Source: Amedibacillus dolichus DSM 3991 (GTDB lineage: Bacteria > Bacillota_I > Bacilli_A > Erysipelotrichales > Erysipelotrichaceae). From it: a DNA stretch of 64,000 nt. Positions 49,580-57,141 of this stretch are shown in pieces (the first letter of the stretch is position 1; every line of letters begins with the position of its first letter). The notes under the pieces were generated by a model. It did not search any database and had not been told where the DNA came from. It worked only from the letters and a program-made list of their open reading frames with translations. The stretch is taken from positions 20,801-84,800 of the forward strand of contig NZ_DS483470.1 in assembly GCF_000154285.1 (NCBI RefSeq), in the 5' to 3' direction. Both the position numbers and the translations under genes were made by a program.

Positions 49580-51358
49580 ATGGCAAATATGGCGAAAATC
49601 GAAGATAAGCTTGCCATTTTGCCAGCTCTTCCCGGCTGTTATCTGATGAAAAACAAGCAGGGAGAAATCATATATGTCGGTAAGGCAAAAAAGCTGAAGA
49701 ATCGTGTTCGACAGTATTTTCATGGAGCGCATGATTTTAAGACGACCCGCTTGGTCGCAAATATTGATGATTTTGAGTATATTGTTTGTGGCAGTGAAAA
49801 GGAAGCACTGCTGTTGGAAATCAATTTGATCAAGAAGCATACACCACAGTATAACATCATGTTCATGGACGATAAAACCTATCCGTATTTAAAGCTAACG
49901 AAGGAAAAGGCTCCTTTGCTTCGTGTTGTGCGCAATACCAAGGATAAAAAAGCTACCTACTTCGGACCGTTTCCGGATAGCTCTGCTGCCTATGATACGC
50001 AGAAGCTGCTAAATCGTATTTATCCTTTGCGAAAATGCAATCGTTTGCCAAAAAAGGAATGCTTATATTATCACATGGGACAGTGCCTTGCACCTTGTGT
50101 AAATGTCATTGATGAACAGGTGTATGCAGATATGGCGCAAGGAATACGTAAATTTTTGCGTGGTGATGTGAAGGAAATCGTTGAGCGTTTGAAGGCGGAA
50201 ATGAAAGAAGCAAGTGAAGCCTTGCAGTTTGAAAAGGCACAGGAAAAGCTTTCCTTGATTCAGGCAATCGAACATGTAACGGCTCGACAGCAGATTGATT
50301 TTAAGGATCATAAGGATCGCGATGTATTCGGTTATTATGTTGATAAAGGGTATATTTCTATTCAGGGCTTCTTTATGCGCGGTGGTAAGCTAATAGAGCG
50401 AACCCTATCAATTACGCCGCTTTACGAAGATGCCATGGAGGCGTTTCAATCCTTTGTGCTGCAATATTATGCGAACAATCCTTTACCACAGGAGATTTTG
50501 TTGCCGAAGGAATATGATGTAGAACATTTAGTACAAATTTTGGATACGAAAATTGTTCAGCCGATTCGCGGAGATAAGCTTAAATTGGTAGAAATGGTAT
50601 TGGCAAATGCAAAAAACAGCCATGAACAGAAATTCGAATTGATTTCAAGAAAGGATCATCGACGAGAGGAAGGAATGCAGCAGCTATGTCAGCTTTTAGG
50701 TAAGGAAATCCATCGTATTGAGCTATTTGATAATTCGCATATATCCGGAGCATATAACGTCAGCGGTATGGTGGTTTATAAAGATGGAGAACCAAGCAAG
50801 CAGGATTATCGCACCTATCGCCTTCAGGAATATCGCAGTGATTTGGATTCGATGAAGGAGGTTATTTATCGTCGCTATGTCCGCTTGTTAAAGGAACGAG
50901 GAAAATTTCCGGATTTGCTGATTGTCGATGGCGGTTGGCTGCAAATTGAAGCGGCAAAGGAAATCATAGATGCATTGGAGGTTTCAATTACCGTATGTGG
51001 CTTGGTGAAAGATGATAATCACCGAACAAGTAATCTTATGGATAGTGAGGGACGGGTTTTGGCCGTTTCGAAGGAAAGCTCTTTATTTTTTCTATTAACG
51101 CAAATGCAAGATGAAGTGCATCGTTTTGCGATAAGCTATCATCGCCGTTTACGTGGTAAGGGAATGACCAAGTCGATTCTCGATGAGGTAGAAGGAATCG
51201 GAAATGTCCGCAAGAAAAAAATATGGAATCATTTTAAATCCTTGAAGCGCTTAAAACAAGCAAGCGTCGAGGAGATTGCTGCTGTGGTACCGATGCAGGT
51301 GGCACAAAGTGTTTATAATATTTTGCATAACACAGGCCAAAATGAAAATCCTGCATAG
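49580..51358 (+). CDS. uvrC: UvrABC system protein C
   Basis: A 592-residue UvrC making both incisions in nucleotide excision repair. The N-terminal GIY-YIG-type nuclease (G-C-Y-L-M ... I-I-Y-V-G-K-A-K-K-L-K-N-R-V), the UVR domain near 200-235, the RNase H-like domain (F-D-N-S-H, L-L-I-V-D-G-G) and the C-terminal helix-hairpin-helix pair (V-E-G-I-G-N-V-R-K-K) are all present. It is followed by gerE, as in the B. subtilis order. Confidence 0.97.
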   Translation: MANMAKIEDKLAILPALPGCYLMKNKQGEIIYVGKAKKLKNRVRQYFHGAHDFKTTRLVANIDDFEYIVCGSEKEALLLEINLIKKHTPQYNIMFMDDKTYPYLKLTKEKAPLLRVVRNTKDKKATYFGPFPDSSAAYDTQKLLNRIYPLRKCNRLPKKECLYYHMGQCLAPCVNVIDEQVYADMAQGIRKFLRGDVKEIVERLKAEMKEASEALQFEKAQEKLSLIQAIEHVTARQQIDFKDHKDRDVFGYYVDKGYISIQGFFMRGGKLIERTLSITPLYEDAMEAFQSFVLQYYANNPLPQEILLPKEYDVEHLVQILDTKIVQPIRGDKLKLVEMVLANAKNSHEQKFELISRKDHRREEGMQQLCQLLGKEIHRIELFDNSHISGAYNVSGMVVYKDGEPSKQDYRTYRLQEYRSDLDSMKEVIYRRYVRLLKERGKFPDLLIVDGGWLQIEAAKEIIDALEVSITVCGLVKDDNHRTSNLMDSEGRVLAVSKESSLFFLLTQMQDEVHRFAISYHRRLRGKGMTKSILDEVEGIGNVRKKKIWNHFKSLKRLKQASVEEIAAVVPMQVAQSVYNILHNTGQNENPA

Positions 51359-51407
51359 GATAAGATAGGTAGGCGAAGGTTAGGGGGTAAGTGCTACGCA
51401 AAAAATA

Positions 51408-51602
51408 TTGACGCAAAGAGAATCTGAGGTGTTTAAGCTTTTGATTGCTAATTACAGTACGAAGGAAATCGCACAGCGCATGAATATCTCTGATAAAACC
51501 GTTCGCAATCACATTTCGAATGTGATGCTGAAGCTAGGCGTTAAGGGAAGAGCGCAGGCGGTTGTAGAGCTTTTACGACTGGAGGAATTAAAGCTAGATT
51601 AA
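51408..51602 (+). CDS. gerE: GerE-like LuxR-type spore regulator
   Basis: A 64-residue protein that is almost only a LuxR/GerE helix-turn-helix: T-Q-R-E-S-E-V-F, S-T-K-E-I-A-Q-R-M-N-I-S-D-K-T-V-R-N-H-I-S and L-G-V-K-G-R-A-Q-A-V-V-E-L-L-R, close to B. subtilis GerE, the late mother-cell regulator of coat genes. The start is unclear: TTG 51408 lacks a well-spaced ribosome site, while GTG 51391 has TTAGGGGG upstream but runs out of frame at AAAAAA (51400-51405); one more A would give V-L-R-K-K-I-L-T-Q-R-E. CATAGGATA (51354-51362) matches a sigma-K -10 (CATAnnnTA), without a matching -35. Location after uvrC and before gerM supports the name. Confidence 0.75.
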   Translation: MTQRESEVFKLLIANYSTKEIAQRMNISDKTVRNHISNVMLKLGVKGRAQAVVELLRLEELKLD

Positions 51603-51640
51603 AAAATGACGCAATTTTGTGTCATTTTTTAAATTTTTTT
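51601..51640 (+). terminator. Rho-independent terminator after gerE
   Basis: AAAAAATGAC pairs with GTCATTTTTT, followed by another T tract. Confidence 0.85.
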
Positions 51641-51675
51641 GTGGTTGTAAACGTATTACCTTATGAGGTGATACA

Positions 51676-52050
51676 ATGCGCAAAATGATAAAACAGCATG
51701 ATATTTTATGTGTAACGCCTGCTATGAAGCGTTATATATGCTCGCACATGAAAAAGACCAAACAAATTTATGAAACGGCGATGAAGGAAGGTTGCAGTGT
51801 TTCGACGATTGCCAAACGGGAATGTTATTTGCTTGATGCATTGGAAAAAAGAAATATGGAATATTGTCGGTTAAATCGTATGCAGCATTATCGTATAACG
51901 ATTTATGATCAACGCTTGATGTGGCATGATCTTTGTTTATCACGCTATTTAAAAAGAGGAATGCGTCATGACAATACAAAATTTGCTTTTGCCTATATGT
52001 ATGAACAAAGCTATCATCTGCATGTAGTAATCTTTTATCGAAATACTTGA
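51676..52050 (+). CDS. Small basic protein of unknown function
   Basis: A 124-residue hypothetical protein, rich in Tyr, His, Met, Cys and Arg and strongly basic, without membrane segments. Helical stretches I-Y-E-T-A-M-K-E-G and L-L-D-A-L-E-K-R-N-M-E-Y are followed by strands Y-R-I-T-I-Y-D and H-L-H-V-V-I-F-Y. I do not recognise a family. GAGGTGAT lies five bases before ATG 51676, so the start is well supported. It lies between gerE and the VanY-like gene, so a sporulation role is possible but unproven. Confidence 0.6.
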   Translation: MRKMIKQHDILCVTPAMKRYICSHMKKTKQIYETAMKEGCSVSTIAKRECYLLDALEKRNMEYCRLNRMQHYRITIYDQRLMWHDLCLSRYLKRGMRHDNTKFAFAYMYEQSYHLHVVIFYRNT

Positions 52051-52076
52051 TTGTAAGAACGATGGAGCGGAAAGTG

Positions 52077-52085
52077 TGCTATAAT
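52077..52085 (+). promoter_or_regulatory. Putative extended -10 promoter for VanY-like gene
   Basis: TGCTATAAT lies 19 bases before the ATG, with the ribosome site CGAGGTG between; the -35 is poor. Confidence 0.45.
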
Positions 52086-52103
52086 AACAATCGAGGTGTT
52101 GCT

Positions 52104-53150
52104 ATGAAAATCAAACGTAGTATGCTTATCGTAGCTTTGATTGCTTTGTTTATCGGCTGCTATGCAATGATGAACAAGCACTATGATGAATTGGCGCGTT
52201 ATCCGCATACGCTGAATGAACAGCAGCGTGAGTTGGTTTTGCATCATTTGAATACAGACGAAATCAATACCTTGATTTCATGGAAAATCGAACCAAAAGA
52301 GTTTTTGCCATATATCGAGGTTGATGGCTTTGTTTTGGAAAACACACTGTGGTATGATGAAATGGCAAATACGACAAAAGAGAAGGTCAGCAAGGAATTT
52401 ATTGTAGCATTTATTAACAAATATAAGGAACAAATGAATTTTAATGAGCTGCAATATTTATTAGCGAATTATTCTTATAATGAACTGATACGTTTTTTTG
52501 ATGAAGGCGATCTTTACCAGAAAAGTGCACGTTTGATTCCTAATCCAAGTGATATATATACAATGATTGCAAATCGCAGAACGCTTTATACATACGAACC
52601 GAAAGACTTAGTTTCGATTGGCTCGCTTCCGCACAGCTCTATTGTGCCAAAAGCTTATGATATTCTTGTAAAAAAGGAAGTTCTTGAACCATTACAGCAG
52701 CTGTGCAAAGCCGCGGAAGTAATAGACGATCAGCCCTGTGGCGGTATGAGAGTAGTTGCCGGTTATTTATCGTATGAAGATCAGGTAATGCTTTATGAAC
52801 AGGCGTTGGAAGAATATGATGCGGAAGAATTGAGTAAGTATTGGGACGCTCCGGGACATAGTGAATATCAGCTTGGCTATTCGCTGATCCTTTTGCCTAA
52901 TGAGATACAGCCTAAGGTAAACCATAAGGAGCAAGAGAAAACAGAAGCAAAAGAGGAACTGGGACGTGAGCAAGAGGCATGGCTAAAGGAAAATGCTTAT
53001 AAATATGGTTTTATTATTCGTTATCCGTTAGGACAAGAGGATATTACCGGTAAAGAGCATCAACCTTTTGCTTTGCGATATGTAGGAAAAGAGTTGGCAA
53101 AAACAATTTATGAACAAGACATTGCCTTGGAAAAAGCAGATCTCGGCTAG
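52104..53150 (+). CDS. VanY/M15-like protein with lost active site
   Basis: A 348-residue protein with an N-terminal membrane anchor (~5-23) and a C-terminal D-Ala-D-Ala carboxypeptidase-type (M15B, VanY/DacB) domain. The fold landmarks are clear: W-D-A-P-G-H-S-E-Y-Q-L-G-Y-S (~246-260), W-L-K-E-N-A-Y-K-Y-G-F-I-I-R-Y-P and Q-P-F-A-L-R-Y-V-G. In active enzymes these read S-E-H-Q-x-G-x-A-x-D and E-P-W-H-x-R-Y-V-G. Here the zinc histidines are Tyr255 and Ala323, the zinc aspartate is Ile262 and the catalytic Glu is Gln320. It is therefore unlikely to hydrolyse peptides and may bind muropeptides or act as a scaffold. Confidence 0.78.
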   Translation: MKIKRSMLIVALIALFIGCYAMMNKHYDELARYPHTLNEQQRELVLHHLNTDEINTLISWKIEPKEFLPYIEVDGFVLENTLWYDEMANTTKEKVSKEFIVAFINKYKEQMNFNELQYLLANYSYNELIRFFDEGDLYQKSARLIPNPSDIYTMIANRRTLYTYEPKDLVSIGSLPHSSIVPKAYDILVKKEVLEPLQQLCKAAEVIDDQPCGGMRVVAGYLSYEDQVMLYEQALEEYDAEELSKYWDAPGHSEYQLGYSLILLPNEIQPKVNHKEQEKTEAKEELGREQEAWLKENAYKYGFIIRYPLGQEDITGKEHQPFALRYVGKELAKTIYEQDIALEKADLG

Positions 53151-53412
53151 TGGAGCTATTCCGGATATTGATGGGTATTATGTATATCTATTGCTGTGTG
53201 CAGACAATAGTCTTTATTGCGGTTGGACAACCAATTTAATTCGACGCTACAAAGCTCACGCTTCTGGCAAAGGAGCGAAATATACAAGAGCCCATCAGCC
53301 GGTTTTGCTTTACTATTATGAAAGTTGTGAAAGTAAATCCGCAGCCTGTCAGCGAGAGGCCCAAATCAAGCGTATGAGCCATTTGGAAAAGATAGCATTG
53401 AAAGAGCGATAA
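53110..53412 (+). CDS. GIY-YIG nuclease-like protein (YhbQ/UPF0213 type)
   Basis: A small protein whose conserved part starts at Y-Y-V-Y-L-L-L-C-A-D-N-S-L-Y-C-G-W-T-T-N-L-I-R-R-Y, the GIY-YIG core, followed by H-A-S-G-K-G-A-K-Y-T-R and a catalytic-type glutamate region (R-E-A-Q-I-K-R). This is the UPF0213/YhbQ type. The frame opens at ATG 53110, overlapping the VanY-like gene by 41 bases; family members usually begin closer to the YVYLL core, so the true start could be a non-ATG codon near 53150. It ends just before a terminator. Confidence 0.82.
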   Translation: MNKTLPWKKQISASGAIPDIDGYYVYLLLCADNSLYCGWTTNLIRRYKAHASGKGAKYTRAHQPVLLYYYESCESKSAACQREAQIKRMSHLEKIALKER

Positions 53413-53427
53413 CTCGTTCTTTTTTTA
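53401..53427 (+). terminator. Rho-independent terminator after GIY-YIG gene
   Basis: AAAGAGCG pairs with CGTTCTTT (one G-T pair) across the stop region, followed by T residues. Confidence 0.65.
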
Positions 53428-53468
53428 TTGTTTTCGGCATACTGATGAAACAAAGGGGGTTCAGAAAA

Positions 53469-54437
53469 ATGAGGTTTCGTAAGCCCATGATTCTCGTGTT
53501 TGCATGTATTGCTTTTGTTATGTATCTCAGTATGCGGCTGTATTCCACTGAGGAGGTTACAACGAGTGTGATTTCCACGCAGCATGCGAGCAATATAATG
53601 CAGGTTTATTTAAAAGATCAAAGCAATACCTTGGTTCCGCTTTCGATACCGGTAAGTGAGGAGGAAAGTGAAGAAGATAAGCTGAAGTTGATGTTTGCTT
53701 ATCTTAGTGGGAAACAAACATTAGAGGGCTTTTATCCGTTGTTTCAAAAGGAGTGCTTTTTAAATGATGTTAAGATGGGAGATGGCGTTGCACGCTTATA
53801 TTTTGATGCCAGCTTAAAAAACTATAAAAAAGAAGATGAGTTACGCGTCTTAGAGGCGATTACCTGGGGTGCTACACAATTTTCAAGTGTAGAAAAAGTA
53901 GAGCTATATCTCAATGAACAGCGTATGAAGGAAATGCCTTTAGGGCAAACACCGATTCCGGAAATTTTAAATCGTGATATCGGTATTAATCATTTCGAAA
54001 CCGCTACGGATTCCTTACACGATTCGTTTTCTTTAACAGTGTTTTCGACCAAAAAAATTGGTTCTAGAGAATATCTTGTTCCTAAAAGCCGTCGTTGTCG
54101 ATTGGATAAACAAGATGTTGCATCACAGGTAGCGGTTATTCTAGAAGATATTTCGGTATCAAGCGGTCTTTCCTCAAAGCTGCATACCGATCGTATTGAG
54201 ATAAAAAATATGAATATGAAGGACGGACTTTTAAAGGTGGAACTAAACGATCATATTCTAGCAAGCGATGCCAGCGTGAAACAGAATGCTTATGATACGT
54301 TTGTTTTGTCTTTGGCATCGATTCCGATGATTGAACGAGTAGAAATTCGTGTAGGAAAGCAAATCATACACCCAACAAAGGAGGAAAGCACAAGCGTTTC
54401 TTTGGTTGAAATGACATATAATGAGGTTGAATTTTAA
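53469..54437 (+). CDS. gerM: GerMN-domain sporulation/germination protein
   Basis: A 322-residue protein with an N-terminal membrane anchor (~6-22) and two GerMN domains (about 50-165 and 185-305). The first has G-D-G-V-A-R-L-Y-F-D-A-S-L and V-E-K-V-E-L-Y-L-N, the second D-G-L-L-K-V-E-L-N-D and I-E-R-V-E-I-R-V. GerM is needed for engulfment, sporulation and germination in B. subtilis, where it follows gerE closely, as here. A strong AAAGGGGG precedes ATG 53469. CATACTGA (53438-53445) partly resembles a sigma-E -10 element. Confidence 0.8.
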   Translation: MRFRKPMILVFACIAFVMYLSMRLYSTEEVTTSVISTQHASNIMQVYLKDQSNTLVPLSIPVSEEESEEDKLKLMFAYLSGKQTLEGFYPLFQKECFLNDVKMGDGVARLYFDASLKNYKKEDELRVLEAITWGATQFSSVEKVELYLNEQRMKEMPLGQTPIPEILNRDIGINHFETATDSLHDSFSLTVFSTKKIGSREYLVPKSRRCRLDKQDVASQVAVILEDISVSSGLSSKLHTDRIEIKNMNMKDGLLKVELNDHILASDASVKQNAYDTFVLSLASIPMIERVEIRVGKQIIHPTKEESTSVSLVEMTYNEVEF

Positions 54438-54509
54438 TGAAAATGTTTTCATGAAGATATAATACTTTTCATTTCTACATTTTTTTGGTATGATAATAGC
54501 GGTGGTAAA

Positions 54510-54995
54510 ATGAAAGTTATCGTTGTTAGTGATAGCCATGGAAAAGACAGTGCAATACAAGCCGTTTTGGAGCAGTATCCACAAGCGGAGCTTTTTCTTC
54601 ACTGCGGCGATATCGAGGCTGAGCCACAGCAATATCCTCAGTTGGTAACAGTACGTGGAAATAATGATATTTTCTACGATTATCCAGAGGAACGAGTGGT
54701 TACAGTTGGAAAACATCGCATTTATGTTGTTCATTCACATCAGTTTATGTATTCTCGACGTGTGGAGCAGTTAGCACAGAAGGCAAAATCGCTTGCTTGC
54801 GATATTGTTTGTTACGGGCATACGCATATAGCTGCTTATGAGGTGGTTGATGGTGTCCATGTGCTGAATCCCGGTTCCTTGTGGAGAAGCAGAGACGGCA
54901 GAGGGCCTTCCTATGCTGTTGTGGAGCTGGAGGGTGATAATGTAGATGTTGAATTTAAGTTTTTGCCACAAAGTAAAAGCAATTTTTTTTGGTAA
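54510..54995 (+). CDS. YfcE/MJ0936-type metallophosphodiesterase
   Basis: A 161-residue phosphodiesterase of the YfcE family. Metal-binding motifs are intact: S-D-S-H (D8, H10), H-C-G-D-I, R-G-N-N-D and Y-G-H-T-H, with V-L-N-P-G-S near the end. B. subtilis YsnB is the equivalent gene and also lies near gerM. The natural substrate is unknown. The gene ends just before a terminator. Confidence 0.88.
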   Translation: MKVIVVSDSHGKDSAIQAVLEQYPQAELFLHCGDIEAEPQQYPQLVTVRGNNDIFYDYPEERVVTVGKHRIYVVHSHQFMYSRRVEQLAQKAKSLACDIVCYGHTHIAAYEVVDGVHVLNPGSLWRSRDGRGPSYAVVELEGDNVDVEFKFLPQSKSNFFW

Positions 54996-54999
54996 CCTA

Positions 55000-55026
55000 A
55001 AAAGCCGTATGATATACGGTTTTTTG
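55000..55026 (+). terminator. Rho-independent terminator after YfcE-type gene
   Basis: CCGTAT (55005-55010) pairs with ATACGG (55014-55019), with A and T tracts on the sides. Confidence 0.8.
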
Positions 55027-55058
55027 CGTGAAAGACCATAAAAGAAAGGTGTTGTAAG

Positions 55059-56249
55059 ATGGAAAGAAAAATTGGTACGGTATCAAGAGGCGTTCGTTGT
55101 CCGATTATTCGTGAAGGTGATGATTTGGCAAGCATTGTTGTGGAAAGTGTATTAGATGCAGCGAAAAGCGAGGATTTTGCGATTCGTGATCGCGATGTTA
55201 TCGCTGTAACGGAAAGCATTGTTGCACGTTCACAAGGTAATTATGCGTCTGTTGATGCGATTGCAAGTGATGTGCATGCGAAGTTCAATGATGAAACTGT
55301 TGGTGTGATTTTCCCTATTTTAAGTCGTAACCGTTTTGCGATTTGTTTGCGTGGAATTGCAAAGGGCGTTAAAAAGGTCGTATTGATGCTTAGCTATCCA
55401 AGCGATGAGGTCGGAAATGAGTTGGTATCACTTAGTAAGCTAGATGATGCGGGAATCAATCCATATTCCGATGTTTTAACATTAGAAAGATATCGCGAAT
55501 TATTCGGCGAAAATAAACATGAGTTTACCGGTGTTGATTATGTTGCATATTACGGTGATTTGATTCGCGAATGCGGTGCCGAGGTTGAGTTTGTATTTGC
55601 AAACAATCCTAAGACAATTTTGAATTATACGAAAAACGTAATCAACTGTGATATCCATACACGTGCTAGAACAAAGCGTATCCTAAAAGAAGCGGGTGCG
55701 GATAAAGTGTTCAGTCTTGATGACATCATGACTGCGCCAATCAACGGTTCCGGATACAATGCAGTATATGGACTACTAGGCTCTAATAAATCAACAGAGG
55801 ATAGCGTTAAGCTGTTCCCAAGAGAATGCAATGATTTGGTATTGGATATTCAAAAACAGATCTTAGATCGTACCGGTAAGCATGTGGAAGTTATGGTTTA
55901 CGGCGATGGTGCGTTTAAAGATCCGGTAGGTAAAATTTGGGAGCTTGCCGATCCATGTGTATCTCCTGCTTATACACCTGGTTTGGAGGGAACACCAAAC
56001 GAATTAAAACTGAAATATTTAGCTGACAATGATTTTGCAAACTTGAGCGGAGAAGCGTTGAAGAAAGCTATCGAAGATAAAATTAAGGAAAAAGACGGAA
56101 GTCTTGTCGGAAATATGGCGGCGCAGGGAACGACACCTCGTAAGCTAACAGACTTGATCGGTTCTTTATGTGATTTGACAAGTGGCTCTGGGGATAAGGG
56201 TACACCGGTCGTACTTGTTCAGGGATATTTTGATAATTACACAAACTAA
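55059..56249 (+). CDS. Coenzyme F420-0:L-glutamate ligase-like protein
   Basis: A 396-residue protein that matches the F420-ligase (CofE/FbiB N-terminal) fold family: R-D-R-D-V-I-A-V-T-E-S-I-V-A-R-S near residue 45-60 and a long C-terminal part with V-Y-G-D-G-A-F-K-D-P. CofE adds glutamate to coenzyme F420-0, but no other F420 gene is visible and this kind of organism is not known to make F420. Such F420-ligase-like proteins in Bacillota have no proven function, so the name describes homology only. A GAAAGGTG site precedes the ATG. It stands alone between two terminators. Confidence 0.68.
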   Translation: MERKIGTVSRGVRCPIIREGDDLASIVVESVLDAAKSEDFAIRDRDVIAVTESIVARSQGNYASVDAIASDVHAKFNDETVGVIFPILSRNRFAICLRGIAKGVKKVVLMLSYPSDEVGNELVSLSKLDDAGINPYSDVLTLERYRELFGENKHEFTGVDYVAYYGDLIRECGAEVEFVFANNPKTILNYTKNVINCDIHTRARTKRILKEAGADKVFSLDDIMTAPINGSGYNAVYGLLGSNKSTEDSVKLFPRECNDLVLDIQKQILDRTGKHVEVMVYGDGAFKDPVGKIWELADPCVSPAYTPGLEGTPNELKLKYLADNDFANLSGEALKKAIEDKIKEKDGSLVGNMAAQGTTPRKLTDLIGSLCDLTSGSGDKGTPVVLVQGYFDNYTN

Positions 56250-56256
56250 GGATAGG

Positions 56257-56288
56257 AAACTGCATGGCACAAGCTGTGCGGTTTTTTT
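56257..56288 (+). terminator. Rho-independent terminator after F420-ligase-like gene
   Basis: AAACTGCA (56257-56264) pairs with TGCGGTTT (56277-56284, one G-T pair), followed by more T. Confidence 0.8.
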
Positions 56289-56305
56289 ATAGGATTTATT
56301 TAATT

Positions 56306-56380
56306 TGTCGAATTTCCACGATAAGCAAAAAAACTTCTCGTAATTTCTCGACATGAACCTAAGCAGCGATTCGTTATACT
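56306..56380 (+). promoter_or_regulatory. Spo0A-type spoIIG promoter
   Basis: An exact Spo0A box TGTCGAA (56306-56312) and a one-mismatch box in the other orientation, CTCGACA (56347-56353), lie upstream of spoIIGA. The second overlaps a -35-like TCGACA (56348-56353), which is 21 bases from the -10 TATACT (56375-56380). An over-long spacer with a 0A box on the -35 is the hallmark of the B. subtilis spoIIG promoter (22-base spacer), which uses sigma-A plus phosphorylated Spo0A. Spo0A itself is not in the window. Confidence 0.65.
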
Positions 56381-56399
56381 AAAAGCGGGAGATGAGGAA

Positions 56400-57137
56400 A
56401 TGGAGAGCTATGTAGAAGTCAGCTTTCTGCAGCAACTTTTAACCATGCTGCTTTCTCTTCGTTTAGCGCAAAGCATTTGTTTGCAGCCAGTTTTAAAAGG
56501 GGTTTGTTACGGATATGCCATCAGTATTTCCTTTTTGTCAGTATGTTTGTGGCTTCCAAGCTCCGAACTTGTGATAGCAGGTATAGAAATGTTGTTTTTA
56601 TTCATATATTTCCGTCATGCTTATAAAACCTATGCGATGGCTTTTGTGCTTCGTGTACTTCTTATGCTTAGTGGCTGGGTGCTCTATGATGGGAGTTTTC
56701 ACAACGGTATGTGGTTTGTTCCTATGGATTATCGGCTTGTGTATTGGTGGCTGTTGTATGCGTTGTTGTTTTTGCTGCATGCGGCAAAATGGAAAGATAT
56801 TATCGCAAAGCATAGCTACGTATATGAGGTAAAGCTGTATAGTGAGGTTGGAATATTGTCGATGAAAGGTTATTTGGATAGTGGAAATTTACTTTCCCAT
56901 CAAGGAATACCGGTTATTTTTCTAGATCGTAGTATGCAGGCATATTTTAAAAACGAACGCATACAATGGGTAGTAATGAAGGGAATCGGTGATGAAAAAG
57001 CAGTGAAATGCTATATGTGTAAGATCGCATTGGCAAATACCGAAAAGCAAAATGTGCTTGTATATTGTGGGCAGAAGCTGGAGCTGCCGTTTCATTGTAA
57101 GGCTTTATTGAATGTGCATCTGATGACGATGGGGTGA
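56400..57137 (+). CDS. spoIIGA: Sigma-E processing peptidase SpoIIGA
   Basis: SpoIIGA is the membrane aspartic protease that activates pro-sigma-E in the mother cell. The 245-residue protein has about five membrane helices in residues 1-130, and a C-terminal protease domain with the catalytic D160 in G-Y-L-D-S-G-N-L-L. It is shorter than the B. subtilis protein (309 residues), mainly at the C-terminus. It lies five bases upstream of sigE with a Spo0A-type promoter ahead, an arrangement that identifies it firmly. Confidence 0.88.
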   Translation: MESYVEVSFLQQLLTMLLSLRLAQSICLQPVLKGVCYGYAISISFLSVCLWLPSSELVIAGIEMLFLFIYFRHAYKTYAMAFVLRVLLMLSGWVLYDGSFHNGMWFVPMDYRLVYWWLLYALLFLLHAAKWKDIIAKHSYVYEVKLYSEVGILSMKGYLDSGNLLSHQGIPVIFLDRSMQAYFKNERIQWVVMKGIGDEKAVKCYMCKIALANTEKQNVLVYCGQKLELPFHCKALLNVHLMTMG

Positions 57138-57141
57138 GAAA

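Noticed and set aside
54258..54734. 158-codon open frame on the - strand across gerM and the YfcE-type gene
   Set aside because: Shadow of two genes with intact motifs on the + strand; no start context.
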